A stretch of DNA of 30,080 nucleotides, taken from positions 40,080 through 70,159 of the forward strand of contig MU129011.1 in assembly GCA_014904985.1 (NCBI GenBank), in the 5' to 3' direction. Every line of letters begins with the position of its first letter. The stretch's first letter is position 1. Below are positions 10,380 to 21,102 of the stretch, piece by piece. Under the pieces are notes generated by a model. That model saw only the letters and a program-made list of their open reading frames with translations. It was not told where the DNA came from and ran no database searches. The position numbers and the translations under genes are program-made. The stretch is from Hydnum rufescens UP504 (lineage: Eukaryota > Basidiomycota > Agaricomycetes > Cantharellales > Hydnaceae).

Positions 10380-11940
10380 GCTTTGTACCTGGAATGCTCC
10401 CCCAACTCTTCTAGCCATGCACTTTTCTCCTCAGCACCTTCACAAGACCACTTACGAGATTGTTCCAAGCCCTCTTCTCATGTGATTCACTTGAAAAGTT
10501 AAACAATCCACCAGCTGATGGATCAGCTCAAAGATTGAGTGTTTTTTTATTAGGACGCTTGTGTTTCAGCAGGTTCTGGGGTGACAGTTTTGACATCACC
10601 AAGCCAGGGATGGGAGTGGTAACTTCTACCTCTTCATCTGAAATAGATATGGATAGGTGATGAGGGCCTGGGTGGTAGGATGTGTCAGGTGTATTGGGCA
10701 TCACAACACCCCAGGAACTGAGCCAAACCTGAAAAATTGTGAGTCCATGCCACAGCGGATACTGTGAAAACCACAGAAAGATGTACTGCTTCCAAGTGTT
10801 GATTTGCAGCTGTCAAAAACATCTCAGTGCATACTCCAACTGTGGATCTCTCTTGAAGGAGAGGGAATTCCTCAGGATAGAAGAAATGGTTAAGGGCATT
10901 TTGAGCAAAAACCCCACAGGAATATACATCATGCTGATGGCCACTAGGTAAGGCTGCTTGGTGCAGGGGGAGTATTTCTCAGCCTGCTGTTGAATTGGAA
11001 TGTGAAATCCACCACTGAAGACTTTGTACAATGGTGTTGGTGCCCAGGGATCCAACACTCAATGAATCCCCAATACTGATAGTACAATCAGCATGACTGA
11101 TGACAAAGGATACCCAATGGTTATCGCCAACAAGAAAACACCCAGCAAGGTGCATGAGTTTCTTGCCATCAAAATCCTTCCCAATTTGATGAAGGTGCTG
11201 ATAATTACCATTAGTCTCTAATGTGATTGTCAAGGGAATATTGATAAGACTTTCAATTGATAACAGAGATAGTATTTTTGCTCATGTGCCATGAGACTCA
11301 AACATCTCATTAAGGATGTCACAATGCTGTTCCATATCTGTGATAAGGCAGTTGAATGAAAGATATCTGGAGAGTGTCCCCACCCCAGGTTGGGTGTCAT
11401 GAAAGCCATTAATTTCACCACCCCATGGGAGAGCATCAAAGAGCAAGCATGCTGACGCCAGTAAACCCTGGTGTGCTGGCAACACAACCATCCCATCATG
11501 AAGCCACTCTAAAGCAGCCATCCAGAGAGTCTGTAGGTCAACAATCCATGCCCAAATCCTCCAAATTTCCACAATATCAAGTGGAAGGAACCACCCATGA
11601 TGAGAACAGAGTGTGCACCAGAAGTGTCATGTGATGCAACAAAGCTGTCAACAAGGGACCAAGGTGGATGCAGCATATTCCAAAGAAATGTATCTGTGAG
11701 AGTTACACTTGGGTGATGTTTGCTGTACACTATGATGTGATGCCCCAATGAAGGAAATTGAACCATATTGAACTCTATGAACTGAGTCACTGTCAAAGAT
11801 TGAGGTGGGAAAAAGGACCCAACAAGATCCAGTGAGATGGCAGCATATGGAATTGGGCTTCTTGTTGTTGCCACAGAGAATTTGGCACCTTCAAAAGGTC
11901 CCATAGCATATGGTACTTGGTTTTTGCTGATGGGGTTCAC
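10380..11940 (-). pseudogene. Ulp1-like (C48-type) cysteine protease of transposon type, inactivated
   Basis: One - strand frame carries the signature of Ulp1/SENP proteases: GDNHWVSFVI (catalytic His, codon near 11117), CTISIGDSLS (catalytic Asp), and QHDVYSCGVFAQNAL (oxyanion Gln and catalytic Cys, codon 10916-10918). All four key residues are intact. TGA codons at 10528, 10979 and 11282 break the frame, and the N-terminal part (11509-11940, PYAAISLDLVGSFFPP...) is in another frame, so a frameshift or an intron lies near 11560. A likely intron near 10690-10790 joins the protease to an acidic C-terminal tail (SISDEEVEV). Ulp1-like domains are often encoded by, or next to, DNA transposons in fungi and plants. 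No linked transposase is certain here, although the DDE_1 gene follows in the same orientation. Confidence 0.65.
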
Positions 11941-12120
11941 TATTTTGCCTGTCTACCACAAACTGAATGGCTGTTCCTGGCATGCTGGCACTATTGACAG
12001 CATTTCACTGCTTTGAAATAGACAGGAGAACTAGTGATTGTGGCGCAACCACAGTGACCAATACCACATACTGAATCTGGATCTCAGATCGTACAAACTT
12101 GGGTGTCACATGTCACAAAG

Positions 12121-12272
12121 GCTAGTAGTTTCGGGCCAAAGGAACAACGTCCGAGAACGTGGGCTAGAGTATGAGTGGACGTGCAGTCGATCGGCAAGCT
12201 CCGAGAACTTGCTTCCAGACTCCTTTGCAGTCCAGATGATCGACACGACAGCCAGCGACAAATGTCTCATTC
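12121..12272 (+). repeat. Ngaro split direct repeat A1 (152 bp)
   Basis: It matches 17335-17486 over the full 152 bp with seven mismatches, all CG against TG or CA. It begins GCTAGTAGTTT and ends TGTCTCATTC, 22 bp before the gag ATG, so it also contains the promoter/leader region of the element. Confidence 0.9.
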
Positions 12273-12294
12273 ATAGCTACTTCTTTGTGTAATC

Positions 12295-13716
12295 ATGAAT
12301 ACACCAACAGATAGCTCCAACAAGACCCCTAGTGGTCAGCCAGCTCAAGGAGTGGCCATTCCTGGTGTCAAAAGTGTCGTCCCAGAGAGAACTTCTCAAC
12401 GGTCCAGTGCACCCAGTCAGAAAACCTCAAGCCAACCTGGTCCATCAAATACTGCAGGGCTGAGTCACCCTGCACCTGGTCCTGTACCCTCTGCACACTA
12501 TGAAACATTGGGGGTGCCGCAGACGCATGTAGATAAGACTTCCTTCAGTATGTCACAACTTGCTGATGAAATCAGACTCCTGCAACAAGAAAATGCTCGT
12601 CTCCATGCTATGTCCATGGCTCATGGAGAGGAAATCCACTCCCTGAAAAGGAAACACAACGACTCAAATGAACAAGATGAAGGAAATGAGATTGGCGTGA
12701 ACTCCCTCCGAGATTTACTCAGCCAAGCGGCCTCCATCATATCAACCTCGGGTGGCCAACCATCACCGACTAAAGTGCCCCACTTGACTATTGAAGACAT
12801 TGTGCAGTCCTCCAATGGTTCCTTTATCCATGACATCATCAAATTATCTGTTTCCAAAGGCCAATTTGTGGCGCTGTCTGATATCACTCCACGCATGTGT
12901 CGAGACACCTTGGACAAGCCCGGAATATACAAGAAACTCCCACCCACAGTTGTTCACAGCGAGTTGGGCCCACTGAGTTTCATTGACTCGGGCAACGTGT
13001 GTCTACAAGATTCAGCCTTGTCAAAGGACGACTGGAGAGATGCATGGACAAACCTGCTCTTTGTTGTTCGTGCATCTAAAGGCTATGACGATTATCTCCA
13101 GAAACAACTCGCCACTCTATTCGACATTCTTCTCAAATCAAAGTATTTTGTGCTACAGTTCCCTGTCGTAGCTCGCACATGTTACAAAGCATGACGCCGG
13201 TGGTTCTCCTCATTCTACAAGGTTGAGAGTCTTGAAGCTCTGGCAACAATTGAAGGCCTCTTCACAGAATCACTGGTGGAGCTCAATCAAGAAATGGTAG
13301 TTGCAGCATCAATACTGGCAGTTCGCAGCCAGCAAGTGCCTTTGAGTACTTGGACGCTGCGCGACTCACAATCGGGAGGCTTTCCCTCTGGACAAGGTGC
13401 TAAGACTTCATCTAGCATTCAAAGATCATCATCTGGGTTATTTCGAGGAGGCAATGGGCCGAGAATGTCCAATTCCCACTGCCTCATATGTGGAGACGCA
13501 CATGTGGCCTCATTGTGTACCGGAAAACTGCCAAATGGGTATGCGATTGCCACCAACCTTGATGGTCGCAGCCGAGTTGTCCGTAAACGCGACAATCACC
13601 CCTTCTGTTTCAACTTCAACATCTGGGGAGGCTGTACGACTCAGGACTGCACCTCCGTTCACAAGTGCTCACTCTGTGGGAGCACCCAACATGGAACTTC
13701 TTCGAGAAGCTGCTGA
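12295..13716 (+). pseudogene. Ngaro-like Gag
   Basis: One frame, 474 codons, from ATG 12295 (MNTPTDSSNKTPSGQPAQG) to TGA 13714, with one premature TGA at 13192 (CYKA-stop-RRWF). The first about 90 residues are Ser/Pro/Thr/Gln-rich and disordered, followed by a short coiled-coil-like segment (ADEIRLLQQENARLHAM), a helical middle part, and a C-terminal Cys/His cluster: CLICGDAHVASLC, then CFNFN, WGGCTTQDC, HKCSLCGSTQHG. The cluster is compatible with nucleic-acid-binding zinc fingers of DIRS-order Gags. The 3' end overlaps the RT frame by 26 bp (ATG 13691), so RT may be made by frameshift or re-initiation. Confidence 0.7.
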
Positions 13717-15751
13717 GGCTCGTGACTTGGTGGTCACTGTTTATAAACATTCCATATTTCATGATAAATTGATCGAACATAATCTTCTCGACCGGTTCCC
13801 CCTTCTGCCTCAGTATATAGAATATGGCTTCCCAATATCTATAAAGAATCCTTCACCAACACACCTCGCATCCTTTGCACTGCATCACCACCCCGGAGGA
13901 CTTCTCCATGCCGATTTCATAGACAATTACCTCCGCGATGAAGAGAAACGTGGTCATGTATCTAAGCCATTCCCATGGCGCATTTTGGAGGAGGTGCTCA
14001 GCCCATTTTATGCATCACCACTGAATGTCATCGAGAAGACGCGTGATCCAGCCTACCCTGATATTCCCAAGTGGCGACTCATCACCAATTGCTCAGCAAA
14101 GGTCCATGGGATGTCCCTCAATGATCATCTGGATCCCAGCGACTACCCTACTACATGGGATGGTGCTGAGAAAATGGCAAAAATTGCAAGTCTCTATTTC
14201 GCCTCCCTCTCTTGCTCCCCATGATGGGCCCTTTGCGCACACTCCAGAATCTGCCTAGGGCAGCCAACGGATCTGGAAGCTGCAATGGCAGTGTTGCCAG
14301 ATCCGTTAAAATAGTGATTCCCCTTGGACACTCAATGCGCATGCATTTTGCATCGAATGCACCATGATTGTTATCATATTTTTGCATGATGCAAACTCAA
14401 TTTGTCTGTGTAGGTTATGTCATGTCCACAGGGCACTCAGATGGCAGTTGGCGACATGGAGGCAGCATACTGTTGTTGCCCATGGCAGCCTGCCGATAAG
14501 CATCACAAGGTCATAAAAGATCTATCGGGAGATGATGCATTTCGTATTAATCATGCAGTTCCCTTCGGGATCAGACCAGGTGCTGGGATTTGTGGAGTGG
14601 TCCTGGATGCAGTCAAAGAGATTCTCATATCAGAAGGCATAGGCCCGATCGTCAAGTGGGTCAATGACCATGGTTTCATCCATTACCCATTGGGTCATGG
14701 TGAAGAAAGCACACCAGCTCTTACTCGCACGACAGTCCAGTTTGCACTGTCGAATATAGAGGTGGATGCACATACCCCACTCAATGTGGCACTCACAGCT
14801 CTTCCTACTTCCATGGATCTCCAGCCATTTTGCAGTACCGGAGTAACCTCTTACACTTATGCATACACAATTCCCAACATAATCGCAGCTACGGCACCAC
14901 TAGGCTTGCCATGGGCAGTTTCCAAATGGATTCAGTTTCATTGGGTTGCTGTGTACATCGGCTTTGCATGGGATCTATGGAACAAACGAGTGTATATTCC
15001 TGATCTCAAACGGATCAAATATTACAACCGAGTAGCAGAGCTTCTGTCCATGACAGAAAATGGTGGCCGTACATTACTGGCACCACTGGTGACAGTACAT
15101 GGCTGCTTAATGCATATTTCCTTCGTCATGCGTCTTGGGCGATCTCAGCTGCCCTCACTACAACATGCAATTCAGAGTTACACAAGTAATCATATTCCAC
15201 AGAAACTCTCAGATGGTGCCCACCGCAACCTCCTTTGGTGGCATGACCAATTATCTACCGCTGGTGCTTATTACTCCTTACATGATCGTGGCCAAGCTGC
15301 TGATCACAAGATATCAGTTGATGCCTCAAAGAATTGGGGTATTGGTCTTCGGGTGAAGGATGCTTACATTGCCTGGAAATGGAAGGAGGGTGCCCTTGGT
15401 TCTGGTGGCCATGACATTGGAGGGGCAGAGAGTATTGCAATCAAGTTTGTATATCGCTATCTCCAAGCAGTCGGAGTATGTGACAAGTTGGTGTTGATCC
15501 ATGCTGACAATACAGGCTCGAATGCTGCTCACAAGAAAGGCTGAGGCCATAACCTGTGGTCTAATGCTGCAATTCAACGAGGTTGGACAATCGGTCATGA
15601 CATCGGAGTGGAGTTGGACATTCAGTATGTCACTTCAGCAGAGAACCCCGCGGATCAAGTGTCACGTGGAGATTTCTCTGGGCTCATTAAGCTGGAGTGT
15701 ACGTTACCTATTCCTGTTGAGCTGCATCCCTTCCTTAGAGAGTTCAACTAA
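13691..15751 (+). pseudogene. Ngaro-like reverse transcriptase - RNase H
   Basis: The frame is +1 relative to gag. Visible RT blocks: KWRLITNCS (fingers), the first active-site block GDMEAAY (catalytic Asp), PFGIRPGAGICG (block B), and KWVNDHGF at the second active site, where a VDD-type box is expected, so the first Asp has become Asn. The connection and RNase H follow: ISVDASKNWGIGL, AESIAI, LIHADNTGSNAAHKKG and AENPADQVSRG, giving the D-E-D pattern. TGA 15542 falls right after HKKG where the family has Arg; the frame continues to TAA at 15749. A 228-nt in-frame interruption (14186-14413) splits the palm domain and is probably an intron. The start at 13691 is chosen because it is the first ATG after the gag zinc cluster. 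Confidence 0.8.
14186..14413 (+). other. Probable GC-AG intron inside the RT palm domain
   Basis: 228 nt (76 x 3). The block separates KMAKI from VMSCPQGTQMAVGDMEAAY, which are contiguous in related reverse transcriptases. It has stops in frame. The left boundary reads ATT|GCAAGT, the classical GC donor, and the right boundary CTGTGTAG|GTT. An 11-bp perfect inverted repeat (14266-14276 with 14297-14307, AACGGATCTGG/CCAGATCCGTT) lies inside. A small insertion is the alternative. Confidence 0.55.
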
Positions 15752-15836
15752 TTCCATTGGCTGGTCTGTGATACACAACTCAGCTTGCAATAATGTCCTG
15801 GTACTCGCCTTCTTTGACTCATATAGTCTCTTCCCA

Positions 15837-17114
15837 CCTATTCTTTCAGTTGGACGGCACCCTGGCCCAAGTCACCTTTTCTTAGCCCCTTCCCTGTACT
15901 GACCTCGTGTGCAAGCTCAACACCGCATTTGCTCATGGTCTTCTCCACAAGTCATAGAAAAGCGTGAACAGCTGATATGAAATAGCCCTCAGCTAGCTTT
16001 ACAACAGGCTCGTGCAGAAGAGGTCCTTCTGGCCAGGTGGGAAGAGGACATGCGCAAAACATATGGTGCTGGTATAATGTGCTGGGCAGAATGGTGTGAG
16101 ACAAATCAAATAAGCGAGGACAGCCGATTACCAGCAGATGCCAACCTGCTATTGTGTTTCATCATGGATGCAGCAGGTATTATAGGTGTTTTGGCCATCG
16201 ACAATTGGATGAATGGTTTGCATGCCTGGCACACATTTCATAATATTCCTTTCACCAGTGACACACCTACGATCCAGGCAGCTATAGTAGGTGTTGGGAA
16301 ATTAGCACCAGCATCAGCTAAATGGGCTCCGCGGCCTCCAGTCACCTTGGAGCACTTACACACAATTCGGGATGAAATGGATTTTTCAAATTCCTTTGAT
16401 GCAGCATTCTGGGCAGTTGTATGCGTGGCCTTTTGGGGGATCGCACGGTTAGGCGAGGTCACAGTCCCATCAGTAGATCACTTCATTCCTGGAAGGCATG
16501 TGCAAAAAGATACCCCCATCTCATGGTCCTCTCATGGAAAGGCGGAATCTGTATCCATCCATATTCCATGGACGAAGACTACCCAACACACAGGTGCGGC
16601 CTTGATTCTCACCTATGAGGATGATTGCTCCTGCCCCTATCGTGCAATTCAACAGCAGCAGATTACGAATGGCAACTTACCTTCTGAGGCACATTTCTTT
16701 GGCTTTCTGACCAGCACCGGCTGGCAACCGATGGTAAAACGCTCAGTGACAGATCGCTGCAACGAGATCTGGGCCAAACAGGGTTTGCAAGGCCCATCCG
16801 GCCACAGCTTTTGCATCAGCGGTACCACACATCATCTAACACGTGGTACAGATGTTAAGATTGTACAACAGTTAGGCCAATGGACCTCAGATGCATTCTA
16901 TATCTACTGGCGCAATATGCAAGCAATCATACCACTGCATATTTGCAATGCTTCGCAGCGGGTAGAGATTGTACAAGAGGTGGACACCTTCCTTCATGAT
17001 GCAAGTACAGATGTGAAAAAGAGGTGGAAGGAAATTGAGGAAGCACGAGACGAGTTAAGTACAAGCCTGTTACCTCTGAAGAAGAGAGCCAAGACATCTC
17101 GGAAAGGAACCTAG
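15837..17114 (+). pseudogene. Ngaro-like tyrosine recombinase (YR)
   Basis: The uninterrupted part starts at ATG 16050, but the same frame continues upstream through TGA 15978 and TGA 15900 with coding-like sequence (VIEKREQLI-stop-NSPQLALQQARAEEVL), so the true N-terminus lies near 15840. The N-terminal half is the SAM-like core-binding region (LARWEEDMRKTYGAG). The catalytic half has GIARLGEVTVPSVDHF, the first conserved Arg box, then GHSFCISGTTHHLTRG and QLGQWTSDAFYIYWRN with the nucleophilic Tyr. In related elements the first of these reads GHSFRIG.TTH, so the catalytic Arg of the second box is Cys here (CGC to TGC is a CpG transition). A Lys/Arg-rich tail ends the protein. The recombinase would integrate the circular cDNA; this copy cannot. 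Confidence 0.75.
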
Positions 17115-17231
17115 TACCGTGGTTCTTATATATAGCCAGAATAACTAGGACTTTACAAGAGAACAGCCATAGGTGGTGTGGTGACAGTAGGATCAAGCTC
17201 CTTGACTGTGGTGGCCTTCGGCTGCTTGGGA

Positions 17232-17336
17232 GACAGTTAAACAGCATTCCTACACACCTAGACTTGCTCCACAAGTTTGCACACACCTAAGCCAGTAACA
17301 ACAAACCATAAGACACCAACGGAATGAATCGCTAGC
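17232..17336 (+). repeat. Ngaro split direct repeat B1 (105 bp)
   Basis: It matches 17708-17812 over 105 bp with six mismatches, four of them CG against CA/TG and the other two also transitions. It begins GACAGT(T/C)AAACAGCATTCC and ends GAATCGCTAGC, where A2 begins. Confidence 0.9.
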
Positions 17337-17486
17337 TAGTAGTTTTGGGCCAAAGGAACGATGTCCGAGAACGTGGGCTAGAGTATGAGTGGACGTGCAG
17401 TCGATCGGCAAGCTCCGAGAACTTGCTTCCGGACTCCTTTGCAGTCCAGACGATCGACGCAACAGCCAGCGACAAATGTCTCATTC
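17335..17486 (+). repeat. Ngaro split direct repeat A2 (152 bp)
   Basis: Partner of A1. It shares the GC of the terminal GCTAGC with B1. The junction of B1 and A2 is the expected crossover region used to close the circular intermediate. Confidence 0.9.
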
Positions 17487-17707
17487 GCCCGCCTCACCCA
17501 CCCAAACATCAATGAGTTGCCTCCTTCCCTAGACAAGAGTCCCAAGAGTGGATATTATTATACATTACGGTTTATCCTTGCAGAGTGCAATAGATGCTAG
17601 ACCTCAGTGAAATTTAAATTAGTTCTCAGTGGTCATTGTGACTGGCCAAGTCGTAAGAATGCATGGAAAGGAGCCCACCCACCCGCCTCCAATTGCCCAT
17701 CCCACCC

Positions 17708-17812
17708 GACAGTCAAACAGCATTCCTACGCACCTAGACTTGCTCCGCAAGTTTACACACACCTAAGCCAGTAACAACAAACCGTAAGACACCAATGGAA
17801 TGAATCGCTAGC
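17708..17812 (+). repeat. Ngaro split direct repeat B2 (105 bp)
   Basis: Right terminus of the element and partner of B1. It is separated from A2 by 221 bp without coding potential; that spacer is longer than in a minimal B1-A2-B2 arrangement. Confidence 0.9.
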
Positions 17813-17909
17813 CCGTGAACTTAGGTCCACCTGGGCGGAAGCAAAAAAAAAAGTCATGTGATTTTTGATCGAACCTACGGTCGAAATAAGACAGTAACTC
17901 AGGTTTCGG

Positions 17910-17938
17910 TACAGTTGTGGACAGCCAAAGTCAACAAT
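17910..17938 (+). repeat. Left terminal inverted repeat (29 bp)
   Basis: Begins TACAGTTGTGG and ends GTCAACAAT. Pairs with 21074-21102. Confidence 0.9.
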
Positions 17939-18134
17939 TGTATCCGGAGCTTGATTCAGCGACTCTGAAACTTAGATCTCGACGGATTTGGGCTCCTTGA
18001 GGCTCAAGGAACCCAAAAACACCTTTAAAATTTTCCTAGGGGTTAATTTGAGGTTGGCCAAAATTTTGAGCAAATTTTGAGAGAAGTTAGACTGCTTCTG
18101 AGGCTGCATGAGTGACTGGAATGTGTATTAGGAC

Positions 18135-20869
18135 TCATTGGAGAGGGTAAATGACACCTATATACATATAAACAATGACCATGGGAGAATATATGATACA
18201 ATTAGTTGAGAATAGAGTCAATAGCAAGCATAGCACGCTGCGCAACACTGCGATGGGATTTTGCTTCCTCACAGCCCACTCTGCTGCCTTTCCCATAAGT
18301 CCAAGGTGGTATGCAGACATAAAGCGCCATGACCGGTTGATAAAGTGCCGGATTGTCTCAACAGGGCAAGCATCTAGACTTTGGATTGTAGTTTGCTTTG
18401 CCTCTGCAAAGGTTGCTTTAAAAACCTCGCAATAACGATACTTTGCATAACCCCAGTACTGTATAATTAAGGGATTCATCATTAGATTGCTTAAAAAGAG
18501 TCATATTGCACTCACCATCTCGATAGGATTCAGCTCACAGTGAAATTTAGGCAAAAATAAACACAAGTGGCCTCTGTTGATTATGGCGGCCTCCAGCATT
18601 GATATTTGGTTAACAAAATCATCTTGCCTGCTTAGGAGGCATGCCATACAGCACCTATCATTCTCAAAGGGACATATGGGGTGCATTTAGCACGCATGCC
18701 CTTCATGTCAAAGCCATGCTCCTCAAGCACGGCTTGGAGTCCCTTGGCTTCGCCATTTTCATTTGTCATCTTCTGTGGCTTGCCATGCATCGAGATCGTG
18801 GGATTGGTGCATGGAATGATTGTGTCCTTCTGCTTGCGTTGTTTCCCACCGTTGCCCTTATTCATGTCAAAGGCTCGAAGGGCATCTGGTCTGAGAGATG
18901 CATGGGCAGAGGATTGATCGAAAATGAATAATGCCTGGCAATCGGGATGAGTTGCATCAAAAATATCCATCGCAGTATCCACTTGTACAAGAAGCTGTGT
19001 TGTGTGTCCCACCATGAATCTCCCGAAGCACCTGGAAAGATGACCTTTCGTGCATCGCGGATGACTTTGCCATGCACATTATGCTGAATAAGACGTCCAT
19101 CTTCCTCATTGATAAAATCGGATACATGTATTAGACAACCCCAACTCTTTTTTTGGAGGATTGATTGGCCCTGCTTTAGCCTAACAAAGTGTAAGAATGG
19201 AAGGGGATAAGGACATCAATGGAGAGCGCACCATGCAGATGATTTGAACTCGTTAGCATGAAAACAGCTCTCATCATGAAATTGCACAATGATGCGCTTC
19301 TCGCCTGGTTGAAGATTTGGCTCGTGTCGCTTCAGGTCTTCCCCTTCATAGCAAGCCATATGGGACTCAAATTTCGCCATTGTGGGAAGGAAAATGTCAT
19401 TCCGATAATGAATAACATCCTCACGCTCATGGCCATCCATATATACACCTTTTCACAGAATTGTCTGACAAAAACCCAATTTGTGCATCCACTGACATGC
19501 CATGCGGTTTGAGAGAGGTTTCTTGAGTGCAATGCCAAGATTGGGGAATATGGTTGCATTGAGAGCACGACAAAATCTGGACGAAGTGACCGATCCTATC
19601 TTTTGCATCTCTAACCAGCTTCGAGCGGCTCTATTAACATCCTCATCATCCAAGTGACATGAGCCTTTGTGCCTTCCACCCCGGCACTCAATCGGAAGTT
19701 GTTCATATTTTTCAAAGTGACACGCAAGTGCACAGATGCGCCGAGCAAACCAAGCTCCTTCCCCTTTATGTTGAGACAGGGCAATATGGATGCTGGCTGC
19801 AATCCTTCCAAGTCCTTTAATCTGAAGAGTGGCAAAACTGTGCAACAGTTGGTACTGGTTAAGCTGAAAGAGTTCATGAGTAACATCCTGACATTCCAGA
19901 AGATTCACTCACCTGGCTGTATGGAAGGTGGCATACTTTTTTCTCCTTGTCCAGGACCTTGTCAATCTCATTGCGGAGGTAAGGCCAATCTGGTAATTCT
20001 AATGGCGAGCACAATGCATGCCCTTGCATCAATTCATTTATTTCTTTGTCCTCGTCATCCTCCATGTCTCTAGAATCTTCTACAGTAGGTTTTATTGCAC
20101 AAGTTTGCTTCGGGCGCATGTCCCCCCTGGAGCACAGACAGGTGGAACAGGGACAAGCAGAAGGAACTCAGCTAGTTCATTTGGACTCAGAGATCGGGTG
20201 CCACTGTTGATCTCCACATCGGGCGAGGGGGACTGTGAGGGGACATAGATAGGTGGTGGGATGGGACAGGCTTGAGGGATGGCAAGAAAATTCAGTGTTC
20301 CTTGAGTAGTGATTTGCTTTTTGTACCGGTGCTGCATCCGCTCCGACTTGCTCACAACATCTGGGCCTTTGATATATGTCTTTGGACGTCCTGACACAAA
20401 ATAAATTGAAGCCTCCGCACAAAAAAGGAGAAAGAAAAAAAAACGAATTTTGAAGCAGCACACCTCCCTGAGATTCCAACTTCCACTTCTGTCCTTTTGG
20501 CAGCCACTCATCTGCATCAATAGCAGCAGAAAGAGACCTTAGTTCCCTATTTATGCAAATATCCTCCTGTTCTAGAACATTGTCATCGGGGCCATCAAGA
20601 TCCACATCTTCATTAGTGACATAAGGCGGAGTATTATTGTCACGACAGGCATGTGGATCCCAGGCAAAATCTTCATTGTCTGAATCATCAGAGTTATTCG
20701 GGTCATTTACCTGCTGAAAATACAAAGTTATTTGGGCCTCGCCCATAGTCTCAGAGGTTTCGCAGCCAGTCGGGTGTTTCCGAAATTGAGTCTGCATCGG
20801 CGCACTCCGACTAATGGTCAATTTCTGTCTTTCTGGGTGCAGGTGGGGCCATACTCTCTGCTGAATCAC
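18135..20869 (-). pseudogene. DDE-superfamily transposase of the TIR element, multi-exon, broken
   Basis: Read leftward: an acidic N-terminal region (SDDSDNEDFAWDP), GRPKTYIKGPDVVSKSERMQ after an intron (20391-20463), a helical region with LLECQDVTHELFQLNQYQLL, ARRICALACHFEKYEQLP, then KGVYMDGHEREDV, the first catalytic block VQFHDESCFHANEFKSSAW, LIHVSDFINEEDGRLIQ after an intron (19181-19231), DSWWDTQ, the second block ALFIFDQSSAHAS, and the third, FLPKFHCELNPIEM|YWGYAKYRY, spanning an intron (18459-18515). The DDE residues are therefore present. Damage: TGA at 19453 (family has Arg before KGVYMDGHE) and 19909, and frameshifts near 18685, 19000, 19895-19930 (A-run) and 20110. The start near 20746-20869 and the 3' end near 18135 are approximate. 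Confidence 0.75.
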
Positions 20870-21073
20870 ATTCTCCTAGTTAGTAGCTACATTTTGGTAT
20901 GACTTTGAACTTGAGGGGCTTGATTTTAGGGTCTGGCCAAAATTTTTTCATAATTGTTAAAAAAAATTTAGAATTAATGGCAGCCGAGCACATAGGAGGC
21001 TGCTTAGAGCATTTGTGAGGGTGTTGAGGTGATTTCTGGATGATTTCAATGAATATTTCAGGAGCAAATCAAC

Positions 21074-21102
21074 ATTGTTGACTTTGGCTGTCCACGACTG
21101 TA
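21074..21102 (-). repeat. Right terminal inverted repeat (29 bp)
   Basis: Its reverse complement begins TACAGTCGTGG and ends GTCAACAAT, one transition from the left copy. Confidence 0.9.

Larger units (their letters stand above)
12121..17812 (+). mobile_element. Ngaro-like (DIRS-order) tyrosine-recombinase retrotransposon with split direct repeats
   Basis: 5.69 kb. Gene order is gag (12295-13716), RT/RNase H (13691-15751), tyrosine recombinase (to 17114). The termini are split direct repeats in the order A1 (12121-12272) - genes - B1 (17232-17336) - A2 (17335-17486) - spacer (17487-17707) - B2 (17708-17812). This A1/B1-A2-B2 order, with YR after RT/RH, is diagnostic of Ngaro-type rather than classical DIRS1 elements. 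B1 and A2 overlap by 2 bp at a GCTAGC junction. No target duplication is expected with YR integration, and none is seen. The copy is dead: TGA stops in gag, RNase H and YR, an altered RT active-site box and loss of the recombinase arginine. Repeat identity (about 95%) suggests moderate age. Confidence 0.85.
17910..21102. mobile_element. Tc1/mariner-type DNA transposon with 29-bp TIRs and TA target site
   Basis: 3193 bp. The outer ends are inverted copies: left 17910-17938 begins TACAGTTGTGGACAGCC, and the right end 21074-21102 read inward begins TACAGTCGTGGACAGCC; 28 of 29 positions match, the one difference being CG against TG. The flanking TA dinucleotides fit the TA duplication of Tc1/mariner-type elements. 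The inside is filled by one multi-exon transposase gene on the - strand. The left end lies 98 bp from the Ngaro terminus B2. Confidence 0.85.
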
